Shown in pieces: positions 42,361-51,557 of a stretch of 64,000 nt of DNA (within the stretch, counting starts at the first letter, position 1; every line of letters starts with the position of its first letter). This DNA is from Spirochaetaceae bacterium. GTDB lineage: Bacteria; Spirochaetota; Spirochaetia; SZUA-6; DRHE01. The position numbers were made by a program, and so were the translations under genes. The DNA lies in assembly GCA_020353535.1 (NCBI GenBank), contig CP070696.1, forward strand, positions 548,519 to 612,518, in the 5' to 3' direction. Under the pieces are notes generated by a model that worked only from the letters and a program-made list of their open reading frames with translations, searched no databases and was not told where the DNA came from.

Positions 42361-43752
42361 ATGCAAAAATTCGAATACATCATCATCGGTTCGGGTCAGG
42401 GAGGCACTCCTCTGGCCAGGGCTCTGGCTCAGGCCGGAAAAGAAACCGCCTTGGTGGAGAGCACGCACATCAACGGCACCTGCATCAACGAAGGCTGCGC
42501 ACCCACAAAGACATTGGTGGCCAGCGCCAGGGCCGCCTACCTTGCCCGCAGGGGCGGCGATTACGGGATCAACACGGGGAATGTCACTGTCGATCTGAAG
42601 AAGGTGCGCCAGAGGAAGCGGGCCATCGTCGACAGTTTCCGGGACGGATCGGAAGGCCGGCTCAGGCAACTCGAAAACCTGGAACTGATCATGGGTACGG
42701 CCCGCTTCAGCGGTCCGAAAACCCTCAAGGTCACCAGGACCGACAGCTCCACGGTAGAGATCCAAGCACAGACGATCGTCATCGATACCGGTACCCGCCC
42801 GGCCGTACCGCGGCTGGAGGGTGTCGAGCAGGTGCCCTACCTCGATTCCACCTCGATCATGGAGTTGGAGGAGGTCCCGGAGCATCTGCTGGTAATCGGC
42901 GGTGGCTACATCGGACTGGAGTTCGGGCAGATGTTTCGCCGCTTCGGCTCCAAGGTGACGATCGTCCACAGGGGGGATCAGCTGCTCAGGCGGGAAGATG
43001 AGGATATCTCAGCCGAGGTATTAAAGATCCTCCAGGAGGACGGCATCGAGGTTCACCTGCAGGGCAAAACTATCCGCGTCGAGCCCGCGCACGGAAAGAG
43101 GGACGGCAGGATATCCCTGTACTTCGAGAAGGAAGGACAGATTTGCGAGGTAACGGGAAGTCATTTGCTATTAGCGGCAGGACGGAAACCAAACAACGCC
43201 GCATTGAATCTGGTAGCAGCGGGGGTGGAGACCGACAGCCGGGGCTTCATCCGGGTTAATAACAGATTGGAAGCATCAGCCCCCGGAATCTACGCGATAG
43301 GGGACATAAACGGCGGACCCGCCTTTACCCACATTTCCTATGATGACTTTCGCGTATTAAAGACGAACCTGCTCGATGGTGGCGGTGCCACTACGGAAAA
43401 CCGGCAGGTACCCTACACCGTTTTTATCGATCCCCAGCTCGGCCGAGTCGGTTTGAGCGAGAAGGAGGCCAAGAAAGCCGGCGTAGAGTATTGGGTCGCC
43501 ACCATGCCCATGAGCTGGATAGCCCGGGCTCTGGAAGTGGACGAATCGCGAGGCATGATGAAGGTGCTGGTGGATCCGGACAGTAAGAGAATTTTAGGCT
43601 GCGCCGTGCTCGGCATCGAGGGGGGAGAGATCATGGCCATGATCCAGATCGCCATGATGGCCGGGCTTCCCTACACGGCGCTACGGGACGGCATCTTCGC
43701 CCACCCCACGCTGGCGGAATCGCTGAACACCCTCTTCGGCCAGCTTGGCTGA
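42361..43752 (+). CDS. Pyridine-nucleotide disulfide oxidoreductase (mercuric-reductase/lipoamide-dehydrogenase-like)
   Basis: A 463-residue flavoprotein. FAD site YIIIGSGQGGTPLARALA; redox-active disulfide GTCINEGCAPTK (Cys-x4-Cys, about residues 40-45); NAD(P) site LLVIGGGYIGLEFGQMF; second FAD motif IYAIGDINGGPAFTH; C-terminal dimerisation domain with HPTLAESLNTLF, where His is the catalytic base (an extra conserved His-Pro as in family members). The Cys pair pattern C-I-N-E-G-C is a variant of the usual C-V-N-V-G-C. It lacks the mercury-specific second Cys pair. Substrate unknown; ribosome site GGGAG. Confidence 0.9.
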   Translation: MQKFEYIIIGSGQGGTPLARALAQAGKETALVESTHINGTCINEGCAPTKTLVASARAAYLARRGGDYGINTGNVTVDLKKVRQRKRAIVDSFRDGSEGRLRQLENLELIMGTARFSGPKTLKVTRTDSSTVEIQAQTIVIDTGTRPAVPRLEGVEQVPYLDSTSIMELEEVPEHLLVIGGGYIGLEFGQMFRRFGSKVTIVHRGDQLLRREDEDISAEVLKILQEDGIEVHLQGKTIRVEPAHGKRDGRISLYFEKEGQICEVTGSHLLLAAGRKPNNAALNLVAAGVETDSRGFIRVNNRLEASAPGIYAIGDINGGPAFTHISYDDFRVLKTNLLDGGGATTENRQVPYTVFIDPQLGRVGLSEKEAKKAGVEYWVATMPMSWIARALEVDESRGMMKVLVDPDSKRILGCAVLGIEGGEIMAMIQIAMMAGLPYTALRDGIFAHPTLAESLNTLFGQLG

Positions 43753-43763
43753 GGGTTTCAGCC
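43747..43763 (+). terminator. Weak stem-loop after the flavoprotein gene
   Basis: GGCTGA, five-base loop, TCAGCC, overlapping the stop codon; no T-run. Lies between convergent genes. Confidence 0.3.
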
Positions 43764-43782
43764 TGAGGAAACACAAGTCAAA

Positions 43783-44274
43783 CTAAAGTGCTTTGTCAGG
43801 ATCGTCCGTGATTTCGGGGGCAAAGGGCCGGTGTTTCAGCGGATCCAGTTCGATTCCGTCGCAGCTCAGCGTTCTCTGAAGCTCTGTTACATTGACACAG
43901 CGGATATCTCCAACTTTCCTCTCCAGTGCCAATGCCGCAGCCGTGCCCGCAGCCTGACCCAGAGCGAAGCGGGTGGGAATCATACGCAGGCTGGAGAAAG
44001 CCACCTGATCAGCGCTGATGCATTTTCCAGGCACCAGCAATTTCCTGATGCCTCTGGGAGTTAAGCAGCGGAAAGGAACGGGATAGGGACCGACCTGCTT
44101 GCGTCAACCGAAAGACCCTCCTCTCTTTGGATCGGTTCTAGACCGGGAAGGAGACGGGGCTCGACTCGCCTTCCGATGTCCCCTTCGGGCTGCAGCAACC
44201 GCCGCAGCGCATCCTGCAATCCCGCCTCCTGCTACCAGGACGTCGGGTTTTGTCCCAACGATCCGGCTCTGCAC
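43783..44274 (-). pseudogene. FAD-dependent oxidoreductase, both ends present, middle lost
   Basis: On the minus strand a GTG at 44274 starts a frame with a perfect FAD Rossmann signature, DVLVAGGGIAGCAAAVAAARRG, which then degenerates after about 50 codons. A second frame, open from a TGA at 44105 to 43783, reads PYPVPFRCLTPRGIRKLLVPGKCISADQVAFSSLRM and FALGQAAGTAAALALER, the C-terminal signature of the same FAD_oxidored family (usual length about 450). The two ends sit in different frames and roughly 300 residues between them are gone. Confidence 0.8.
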
Positions 44275-44315
44275 AGTGACACCCCCAGAAATGATTTTCG
44301 AATCCTACTTGATGA

Positions 44316-44326
44316 TACAAGCTGTA
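44316..44326. promoter_or_regulatory. Upstream operator-like repeat TACA-N3-TGTA
   Basis: TACAAGCTGTA within GATACAAGCTGTAAC. It matches TACAGGCTGTA at 44445-44455 at 10 of 11 positions. Likely a binding site for the GntR-type regulator whose gene starts at 44438. Confidence 0.55.
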
Positions 44327-44401
44327 ACAACAAATAATAGGGTATATCGAGCAAAAATCAATAGAATTTCTGATTTTTTTTGGAATTTGCACAGGAAGCT
44401 C

Positions 44402-44430
44402 TTGACAACACGCCGATTATGGCTCATAAT
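44402..44430 (+). promoter_or_regulatory. Strong sigma-70 promoter giving a leaderless mRNA
   Basis: TTGACA (44402-44407), 17-base spacer, CATAAT (44425-44430). The ATG at 44438 lies only seven bases after the -10, at the expected start of transcription. Confidence 0.75.
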
Positions 44431-44437
44431 CCTAAGC

Positions 44438-45526
44438 ATGACTATACAGGCTGTACCTACAAGTAAGTATGAGCAGATCCAGGATTGGATCCGCGACAGC
44501 ATCGAAGTGGGTCATTTTCGGCCTGGCGATAAACTCCCTTCGGAGAGCGAGCTGTGCCGGCAATTCGAGGTATCCCGCAATTCGGTGCGTCAGGCTATTA
44601 AAACTCTGGTCAACGAGGGCTGGCTGGAGAGCAAAAAGGGAATCGGCACCTTCTGTCTGCTGAAAACCCGTCAATTGACCCACGACATCGGATTGATTTG
44701 CTACTTCTCCGGTTCCTACATCTTTCCCAGGATTTCCACGGGATGTGATCAGATCGCTCACCGCAACGGCTTCCATATCCTGCTCAAGCAGTCCGAATTC
44801 GACTACGAAAAGGAACGCCAGATTCTGATTGAGCTGCAGAAACGGGGCGTGGACGGCATCATCATTTCACCCTACTACAGCGGGGACGGTCTATCCAACC
44901 AGGATCTGCTTGCAGACTTGGAAAAATCGGGAACACCGGTAGTTCTGATCGACAATTATTTTCCGGAGTCAAACTTCACCCGCATCGCCATGGACGATCG
45001 GGCTGGAGGTCACCTGGTGGCTCAATATCTCTGGGAAAAAGGACATCGGAGAATAGGGATCTTGACCGATGCGGACTACTTTCCCAAGCAAATGAGGAAG
45101 CAGGGTGCTCTGGATTTCCTGAAAGAGGTTGAAGCGGATGTTCGCGAACAGTGGTTGCTCGACTTCAAGGGCCCGGCACCTGCGGGGAGAGCTTTTGATT
45201 CTGCAGATTCTTTCTTTTCAACCGGCAAAGATCTACCCACCGCCTTTATCTGTACGAACGACGAAGAGAGCATCGATCTGTACAAAGCGGCGGCAAAGCA
45301 CAGCTTGAAGATACCCGATGATCTGTCGGTGATCAGTTTCGATAACTCCAACCTGGCCGAACTGCCGGGAATTGCTCTTACCTCGGTGGACCATCCAGGA
45401 CGGTACATGGGGGAACTGGCTACCAGGATCATTCTCGAACGCATTCAAAATCCGGAGGTGGTTTGTCAAACCACCTCTTTGATCCAACCCAAACTGATCG
45501 AAAGAAGCTCAGTTAGGGAAATTTAA
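44438..45526 (+). CDS. GntR-type regulator with LacI-like sensor domain (AraR-like)
   Basis: A 362-residue repressor-like protein. Residues 8-70 form a GntR winged helix (KYEQIQDWIRDSIEVGHFRPGDKLPSESELCRQFEVSRNSVRQAIKTL). Residues about 85-362 form a periplasmic-binding-like sensor (LTHDIGLICYFSG, GVDGIIISPYYSGDG, HRRIGILTDADYF, PTAFICTNDEESIDLYKAA, IPDDLSVISFDNSNLAELP). This fusion is that of the AraR family. The ATG at 44438 is chosen over a longer frame because the promoter leaves no room for more. Operators at 44316 and inside its first codons imply autoregulation. It precedes the sugar transporter operon at 45568. Confidence 0.92.
   Translation: MTIQAVPTSKYEQIQDWIRDSIEVGHFRPGDKLPSESELCRQFEVSRNSVRQAIKTLVNEGWLESKKGIGTFCLLKTRQLTHDIGLICYFSGSYIFPRISTGCDQIAHRNGFHILLKQSEFDYEKERQILIELQKRGVDGIIISPYYSGDGLSNQDLLADLEKSGTPVVLIDNYFPESNFTRIAMDDRAGGHLVAQYLWEKGHRRIGILTDADYFPKQMRKQGALDFLKEVEADVREQWLLDFKGPAPAGRAFDSADSFFSTGKDLPTAFICTNDEESIDLYKAAAKHSLKIPDDLSVISFDNSNLAELPGIALTSVDHPGRYMGELATRIILERIQNPEVVCQTTSLIQPKLIERSSVREI
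44445..44455. promoter_or_regulatory. Operator-like repeat TACA-N3-TGTA inside the regulator's first codons
   Basis: TACAGGCTGTA, eight bases after the A of the start codon, overlapping the expected start of transcription. With the site at 44316 (centres 129 bases apart) it could repress by looping. Confidence 0.55.
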
Positions 45527-45567
45527 GGCTGGCCTGAGGATCAGCTGAAAAAACTAAGGAGGGAAGT

Positions 45568-46884
45568 ATGAACAATAACGTACTTCTCGGGTTGGCAATC
45601 GTAGTGCTGGCGCTACTGTTGCCAGTGGCTGCGTTCGCGGGGGGGACGCAGGAACAAACGGCTGAAGAGGAACCGATCATCACTTTCTTCGCCAATTCCA
45701 AGTACTACTCGGATAATACAACCATCATGCGGAACCAGGCCTTTGAGGCGGAGACGGGCATCAAGGTGGAGATGCAACTCGTGCCGGGGGAGGACATCGA
45801 GTTCTACGATAAAACGGACATCGCCATCATGGGCGGCGATAACACCGATTGCATCCGCCTGACCAATCCCATCAACATCGCCCGTTATGTTGACGCCGGC
45901 TTCCTTATGCCGTTGGACGAAATATTAGACGAGATCGGCTACGCCGCGGAAGCTGTGTACGGAAAGTTCCTCAAGAGGTACAACGGCCATCTTCTGTATC
46001 TGCCCTATGAGCAGTCGATTCACTCGGTTTACTTCAACAAGGCGATCTTCGATTCAGCTGGTGTGGCCTATCCCCAAACGCCCTGGACCTGGGACGACTA
46101 TGTCACCACAGCCAAAAAGCTCGTCGACAAGTCCAGGGGTGTCTATGGGTCATACTTCGTGAATTGGCCCTACTACTACTACATGCTGGCCAGGCAGCGG
46201 AACATCCGTGCGTACAAAGCGGACGGCTCTTCCAACTACGAACATGCAGCCTTCAAAGAGTCGTTGAAATTCATGAACGATCTCGGTAACGTGCACAAGG
46301 TCCAACCGTCCTATCTGGAATACCAGGCCAAGAAGATGCAGTGGGACACCTGGGCCGCTACCGGAAAGTTCGGGATGATCTGCATTGGCAGCTGGTTCAC
46401 CGGCCTGCTGACTGACCCGGCAACCTATCCTCGGGATTGGGACTGGGGCATCGTAGAGACACCGGCGGCCGGTCCCAGCGGCAAGAACAACCTGATGGCA
46501 GGCGGCGTTTGGTCTATACTCAAAAACGCCAAACACCCCAAGAACGCTGCCCGTTATATCGCCTGGGTCTCGGAGAACAGCTATAAATACGCAGGAGGGA
46601 TTCCCGCACGGGTCAATCTAACACCCCAGGAAGTACAGGATCTTCTCGGTGGAATCGCCGAGAAATCCGCCGGCTCGGTCACGGTGGAACAGCTGAACGC
46701 TGCCTTGCTGGCCAACACGCTGGGTGTCGTGGATGAGAAGATCAGCGGCCCCAGAGTAAGAGAGTACTCCGACATAATCGAACAAGAAGGTCAGCTGTAT
46801 CTGTCGGGAGAGCAATCCCTTGAGGACACTATCAGGATCATCAAGGAGAGGGCCGATAGAATATTGGCCGAGAGTAAAACATGA
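45568..46884 (+). CDS. Extracellular sugar-binding protein (ABC family 1)
   Basis: A 438-residue binding protein with signal peptide MNNNVLLGLAIVVLALLLPVAAFA-GGTQ, again a spirochaete-like no-Cys ending. Features: FEAETGIKVEMQLVPGEDI, TNPINIARYVDAGFLMPLDEIL, PYEQSIHSVYFNKAIFDSAGVAYPQTPWTWDDY and a PGGVW-like MAGGVWSI block. It follows the regulator by 41 bases behind AAGGAGG and leads an operon with two permeases and a GH42 beta-galactosidase, so the substrate is likely a galactoside. No ATPase is encoded here. Confidence 0.92.
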   Translation: MNNNVLLGLAIVVLALLLPVAAFAGGTQEQTAEEEPIITFFANSKYYSDNTTIMRNQAFEAETGIKVEMQLVPGEDIEFYDKTDIAIMGGDNTDCIRLTNPINIARYVDAGFLMPLDEILDEIGYAAEAVYGKFLKRYNGHLLYLPYEQSIHSVYFNKAIFDSAGVAYPQTPWTWDDYVTTAKKLVDKSRGVYGSYFVNWPYYYYMLARQRNIRAYKADGSSNYEHAAFKESLKFMNDLGNVHKVQPSYLEYQAKKMQWDTWAATGKFGMICIGSWFTGLLTDPATYPRDWDWGIVETPAAGPSGKNNLMAGGVWSILKNAKHPKNAARYIAWVSENSYKYAGGIPARVNLTPQEVQDLLGGIAEKSAGSVTVEQLNAALLANTLGVVDEKISGPRVREYSDIIEQEGQLYLSGEQSLEDTIRIIKERADRILAESKT

Positions 46885-46891
46885 GAAAGGT

Positions 46892-46915
46892 GGGGCTCCT
46901 CCTTGGGGGAGCCCC
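46892..46915 (+). terminator. Stem-loop between binding protein and permease genes
   Basis: Eight-base GC-rich stem (GGGGCTCC with GGAGCCCC), eight-base loop. No T-run, so likely a stability or partial-termination element. Confidence 0.65.
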
Positions 46916-46954
46916 CATATCAGAGCAGTTCGTTGAGATCGAACGAGTTGGTAC

Positions 46955-47869
46955 ATGAGCAGTACAAGGTTCAGGCGAAGCAGATTTTCATTGAAAGAGG
47001 AACGCACGGCACTGCTGTTCATTGCGCCGTTCATCCTCGGCTTCCTGGTTCTCAACTTTTCACCCCTTTTCTATTCAATATTCCTGAGTCTGGTGAACTT
47101 CAACGAACTCGGAGCCCTGCGCACGAATGAGTTCATCGGCCTGAAGAACTACACGCGTATCTTCGGCGACCGCCTTGCTCTTGCAGCCTATATCCGCAGT
47201 TTCTATTTTACCGTTATCTATGCCGGTGGAATTATCGTCCTTTCCCTGTTTATGGCTCTGTTTCTGAATCGAAGTCTTTACCTCCGGGTTCCCAGCCGGA
47301 CCATGATCTATATGCCCTATGTAGCCAATGTGATCGCAGTAAGCATGGTTTGGACCATCGTACTGAATCCCTTCGAAGGACCGGTGAATGTCCTGCTGAG
47401 ACTGTTCGGAGTACCCGAAGAGTCTCTGCCGATGTGGCTGCTCGGAGTCCGCTCGGCCCTGCCTACCGTGGCTGCCATCAAGGTCTGGCGGAATCTGGCT
47501 TTTCAGACAATCGTGTTTCTGGCGGCGCTACAGGAAGTTCCCAGGGAGCTGTACGAATGCGCCGAGATCGACGGCGCCGGCTGGTGGAAGAAATTCTACC
47601 GGATCACGTTACCCATGATCTCTCCCACGATGTTCTTCCTCGTGGTTGTTACCATCATAGGCTCGTTCAATTCTCTGGCCCTCGTCAAAGGTCTGACCGG
47701 CGGCGGTCCCGGCTCGGCCACCCGCATAATAACGCTCTTTGTCTATGAACAGGCCCTGCGATATTCCTACTACAGCTATGCCAACGCCCTAGCCTGCCTG
47801 CTGTTTCTCTTCATTCTGATCATCACCCTCCTCCAGTGGAAGGCGCAGAAGCTATGGGTTCATTACTGA
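46955..47869 (+). CDS. Sugar ABC transporter permease, MalF type
   Basis: A 304-residue permease with about six hydrophobic segments, starting FIAPFILGFLVLNFSPLFYSIFLSL. EAA loop: ECAEIDGAGWWKKFYRITLPMISP. Ends KLWVHY, the usual MalF ending. It overlaps the next permease by 16 bases. Partner of 47854 and of the binding protein at 45568. Confidence 0.92.
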   Translation: MSSTRFRRSRFSLKEERTALLFIAPFILGFLVLNFSPLFYSIFLSLVNFNELGALRTNEFIGLKNYTRIFGDRLALAAYIRSFYFTVIYAGGIIVLSLFMALFLNRSLYLRVPSRTMIYMPYVANVIAVSMVWTIVLNPFEGPVNVLLRLFGVPEESLPMWLLGVRSALPTVAAIKVWRNLAFQTIVFLAALQEVPRELYECAEIDGAGWWKKFYRITLPMISPTMFFLVVVTIIGSFNSLALVKGLTGGGPGSATRIITLFVYEQALRYSYYSYANALACLLFLFILIITLLQWKAQKLWVHY

Positions 47870-48702
47870 GTTCAAAAAAAGCATCGCGCCATATCATAAA
47901 AGCCGTACTATCGCTAACGGTCTTTGTCATCGGACTCTTGATGATCACGCCCTTCATCTTCATGATATCCGCTTCCTTCAAATACCCCGGACAGGTGTTT
48001 GTCGAACCCCTTAAGATCATCCCGGACAAGCTTTTTTTAGGGAACTTCCAACGGGTTCTCAGCGACGATCTGTACTTCGGATGGTACTGGAACAGCATTC
48101 GGGTGGTGCTGATCGCCATTCCTCTCCGCGGTTTCTTTGTCACCATCGCCGCTTACTCATTCGCCCGACTACGCTTTCGGGGTAGAAACATCATATTCCT
48201 GATCTTCATGTCCACCATGATGATCACCCCGGAAGTGACGATCATTCCACGTTATCTGTTGTACAAGTCGATGTATATAATCGATACTCAGTGGGCTTTG
48301 ATCCTTCCGGCTACCTTCGATGTATTCTTCCTGTTCATGCTCCGCCAGTTCTTCATGACCATACCGCTCGAGTTGTCCGAGGCGGCCCGCATTGACGGCT
48401 ACGGGCACTTTACCATCTACTATCAAATCATCCTGCCCCTGGCTAAACCGGCATTGATAACCATGGTCCTGTTCACTTTTATCTGGCTGTGGAACGACTA
48501 CGTGAATCCCTTTGTGTTTATAAATACGATGAAGAAGCAGTTGGTCACGGTTGGTCTTCAGTTCTTTCAGTCCCGGGAAGGAGCCAACTACGCCCTGCAG
48601 ATGGCCGGGGCAACATTTGCCGTGATCCCGACGATCTTCATGTTCACCTTCACCCAGAGGTACTTCGTCCAGGGCATTACCTCCAGCGGAATCAAAGGAT
48701 AG
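47854..48702 (+). CDS. Sugar ABC transporter permease, MalG type
   Basis: A 282-residue permease. The ATG at 47854 is preferred to 47836 because the protein then begins at MGSLLSSKKASRHIIKAVL, the natural N-terminus. EAA loop: SEAARIDGYGHFTIYYQIILP; C-terminus RYFVQGITSSGIKG. Coupled by overlap to the MalF partner. Delivers the sugar used by the downstream GH42 enzyme. Confidence 0.92.
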   Translation: MGSLLSSKKASRHIIKAVLSLTVFVIGLLMITPFIFMISASFKYPGQVFVEPLKIIPDKLFLGNFQRVLSDDLYFGWYWNSIRVVLIAIPLRGFFVTIAAYSFARLRFRGRNIIFLIFMSTMMITPEVTIIPRYLLYKSMYIIDTQWALILPATFDVFFLFMLRQFFMTIPLELSEAARIDGYGHFTIYYQIILPLAKPALITMVLFTFIWLWNDYVNPFVFINTMKKQLVTVGLQFFQSREGANYALQMAGATFAVIPTIFMFTFTQRYFVQGITSSGIKG

Positions 48703-48755
48703 ATCGTGATCCTGACGTTGAGGAATTGGACGTGTAAAAAAGTAAGATCAGTCGA

Positions 48756-50852
48756 ATGAGTAAATATCCTCCGATAAATCCCAAGCTTCCTCATCTCATC
48801 CACGGCGCGGACTACAATCCCGATCAATGGCTGGATCGGCCGGATATTCTCATCGAGGACCTGCGGCTGATGAAGCAGGCCGGATGCAACGCCATGAGCT
48901 TGGGCATATTCTCCTGGGTCACTCTGGAACCCCGGGAGGGGGAGTTCGATTTTTCCTGGCTGGACCGGATCATGGACGGTCTGGCCGAGTCGGGCATATT
49001 TGTCATCTTGGCTACCCCGACCGCAGCCAAACCGGCCTGGCTGGCGCAGAAGTATCCGGAGGTGCTTCGAGTAACAGCCGATCGCAGGCGAAAGCTTCAG
49101 GGACTGCGCCACAACCACTGTTACACCGCCCCGGCCTACAGGGAGCGAGCGGGAATCATCAACACCAAACTCGCCGGGCGCTACGGAAATCATCCCGCTC
49201 TGCTGATGTGGCATATCTCTAACGAGTACGGCGGGGAGTGCCACTGCCAGCTCTGTCAGGAAGCCTTCCGCACCTGGCTGCGCAGGAAGTACGACGACAG
49301 CCTCGACAGACTCAACCAGGCCTGGTGGACCGTCTTTTGGAGTCACACCTACACGCAGTGGGAACAGATCGAATCCCCATCCCCCATCGGCGAATCCCTT
49401 CTGCACGGATTGACAATCGATTGGAAGCGCTTCGTCACCGACCAGACCATCGATTTCTTGAGAGCCGAGCTTGCACCCCTTCGGGAAATTACCCCGAATG
49501 TGCCTGTTACCACCAATTTTATGGGTACCTACCCGGGCTTGAACTACTGGAAGTTTGTCGACGAGCTGGACGTCATCAGCTGGGACAGCTACCCCTGCTG
49601 GCATTCGAAGGGTGAGACGAAGGATTGCGGGCATCCGGCGGATGAACAAGGAAGAGATTGGAGGGTGGCGGCGGACACCGCTTTCTCTCACAGCATCATG
49701 CGCTGCCTTAAGGGGGGCAGACCATTCATGCTGATGGAGAGCACCCCCAGTGTGAGCAACTGGCACCCTGTACAAAAATTGAAACGACCGGGGATGAACA
49801 GGCTGAGCTCGTTTCTGGCGGTCGCCCACGGCTCGGATACGGTGCAGTACTTCCAGTGGCGGAAGAGCAGGGGCAGCAGCGAGAAACTTCACGGTGCGGT
49901 GGTGGATCACACCGGAAGCGAGAATACCCGCATATTCCGTGAGGTAGCACGAATCGGCTCGGATTTAAAAAAACTGGACGCCCTGGTCGGTACCACGGTA
50001 CCTGCAGAAACAGCCATCGTTTACGATTGGGAGAATCGCTGGGCTATCGATGAGGCCATGGGGCCCGTGTACAGGCGGAACAAGAAGTACGAGCAAACCT
50101 GCAAGAATCACCACTATCCCCTTTGGGCTCTGGGGATTCCGGTGGACGTGATCAGCATGGATTGCGATTTCTCCTCCTACAAGCTGGTGATCGCTCCAAT
50201 GCTGTACATGGTCAGAGAAGGTGTAGCCGAGCGCCTGGAGACGTTTGTCGAGCAGGGGGGAACCCTGGTCTGTACCTACTGGAGCGGAATCGTGGACCAG
50301 AACGATCTCTGCTTCCTGGGAGGCTTCCCCGGTCCGTTGAGAATGCTGCTCGGCATTTGGGCAGAGGAGATTGACGCCCTGTATCCACAAGAGCACAACG
50401 CCTTGATTATGGAACCCGTCAACGAGCTTGGGCTCACCGGTGAGTACGAGCTGAGAGATTTCTGCGAGATCCTTCACGCCGAAACGGCGATGGTGTTGGC
50501 CAGATACAGGGGAGATTTCTACAGAAGCAAACCCGTACTGACCGTAAACGGCTTTGGCAAAGGGCGGGCTTATTATCTAGCCGCCCGGGTCGAAGAGCGA
50601 TTTCTGCAGGATTTTTATGCCTCCCTTACCGGTGCCCTTTCTCTTAAACGGGCACTTGCAGCAGACCTTCCCGAAGGGGCAAGTGCTCAAGTCCGCAGCG
50701 ACGGCAGCAAAGATTACATCTTCCTGCTCAACTTCACTCAAGCGCCGCAGACGATCGATCTGGGCGAGCGTATTTTCAATGAGATGCTTACCGGCAAGGA
50801 ACTGACTGGCCGGATCGATCTTGAGCCCTTCGACGTGAAGGTTATAACCTAG
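48756..50852 (+). CDS. Beta-galactosidase, glycoside hydrolase family 42
   Basis: A 698-residue enzyme. Catalytic barrel: GADYNPDQWLDRPDILIEDLRLMKQAGCNAMSLGIFSWVTLEPREGEFDF; acid/base Glu in WHISNEYGGECHC (about 160); nucleophile Glu in PFMLMESTPSVSNW (about 328). The zinc-type Cys cluster ECHCQLCQ is present after the acid/base. The C-terminal trimer domain includes YKLVIAPMLYMVREG and VCTYWSGIVDQNDLC. Cytosolic: no signal peptide. It completes a transporter-plus-hydrolase operon. Confidence 0.93.
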   Translation: MSKYPPINPKLPHLIHGADYNPDQWLDRPDILIEDLRLMKQAGCNAMSLGIFSWVTLEPREGEFDFSWLDRIMDGLAESGIFVILATPTAAKPAWLAQKYPEVLRVTADRRRKLQGLRHNHCYTAPAYRERAGIINTKLAGRYGNHPALLMWHISNEYGGECHCQLCQEAFRTWLRRKYDDSLDRLNQAWWTVFWSHTYTQWEQIESPSPIGESLLHGLTIDWKRFVTDQTIDFLRAELAPLREITPNVPVTTNFMGTYPGLNYWKFVDELDVISWDSYPCWHSKGETKDCGHPADEQGRDWRVAADTAFSHSIMRCLKGGRPFMLMESTPSVSNWHPVQKLKRPGMNRLSSFLAVAHGSDTVQYFQWRKSRGSSEKLHGAVVDHTGSENTRIFREVARIGSDLKKLDALVGTTVPAETAIVYDWENRWAIDEAMGPVYRRNKKYEQTCKNHHYPLWALGIPVDVISMDCDFSSYKLVIAPMLYMVREGVAERLETFVEQGGTLVCTYWSGIVDQNDLCFLGGFPGPLRMLLGIWAEEIDALYPQEHNALIMEPVNELGLTGEYELRDFCEILHAETAMVLARYRGDFYRSKPVLTVNGFGKGRAYYLAARVEERFLQDFYASLTGALSLKRALAADLPEGASAQVRSDGSKDYIFLLNFTQAPQTIDLGERIFNEMLTGKELTGRIDLEPFDVKVIT

Positions 50853-50861
50853 CTCCCACCG

Positions 50862-51485
50862 ATGCGCCCGACCGGAAAGAAAGTGAACGTCGTTCTGATT
50901 CTCAGCGACGACCAGGGCGCCGGACTCTACTGCGGGGCGCCGCTGATCAATGAGGGCAGGATCTACCATGAGCCCAGGTACGTCACCGAGGTGATCACGG
51001 AAAACGCACTGATCTTTCTGAAAGGACAAGCGAACGCTGAAAGACCCTTCTACCTGAGCATTCACTACACCGCGCCCCACAGTCCGTGGGACAGAGCCAA
51101 TCACCCTCCCGAGCTCTACGACCGGTACTTCCAGGGGTGCCCTTTCGGCAGTATCCCGGTTGAGCCCATGCACTCCTGGCAGATCAACACCGCTCACTAC
51201 GGAGAGGGGGAGAGGCGCCGGGAGCTGTTGAGCGGCTACTTCACAGCTGTGACCGCCATGGATTCCGTGGTTGGACGGATCCTGAAAGCCCTGGAAATAA
51301 TGTTACTGGTAGGAAAATATCGCTTGTCGGGAACACATATCCACGATGCAAACGTTGTTGCTGCCCTGTCAGCCCATGGTTTATCCAAACTAGTAACTGA
51401 AAATCAAGGTGATTTCTCACTCTTCTCCGAAGTGGAAACCGTCGGACTTTCCGATATCTATAAAAGGATTACCAGTTCATCTTAA
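50862..51485 (+). pseudogene. Chimera: sulfatase with internal deletion, fused to the end of a PIN-domain toxin
   Basis: A single 207-codon frame made of unrelated pieces. Residues 8-17 read VNVVLILSDDQG, the sulfatase N-terminus, but the usual sulfatase active site (CxPxR) and about 150 residues are missing. Residues about 30-145 continue as mid-sulfatase (FLKGQANAERPFYLSIHYTAPHSPWD, GYFTAVTAMDSVVGRIL). From about 150 the sequence changes to YRLSGTHIHDANVVAAL and LVTENQGDFSLF, the C-terminal half of a VapC-like PIN domain, and becomes less GC-rich. Neither part is complete. Confidence 0.75.
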
Positions 51486-51557
51486 ATTGGTGATTCCAAC
51501 CACAAAGACCTCGAAGCTCATTCATGTCCATCGTCTCTTCCTAACACACCCCGCTTG

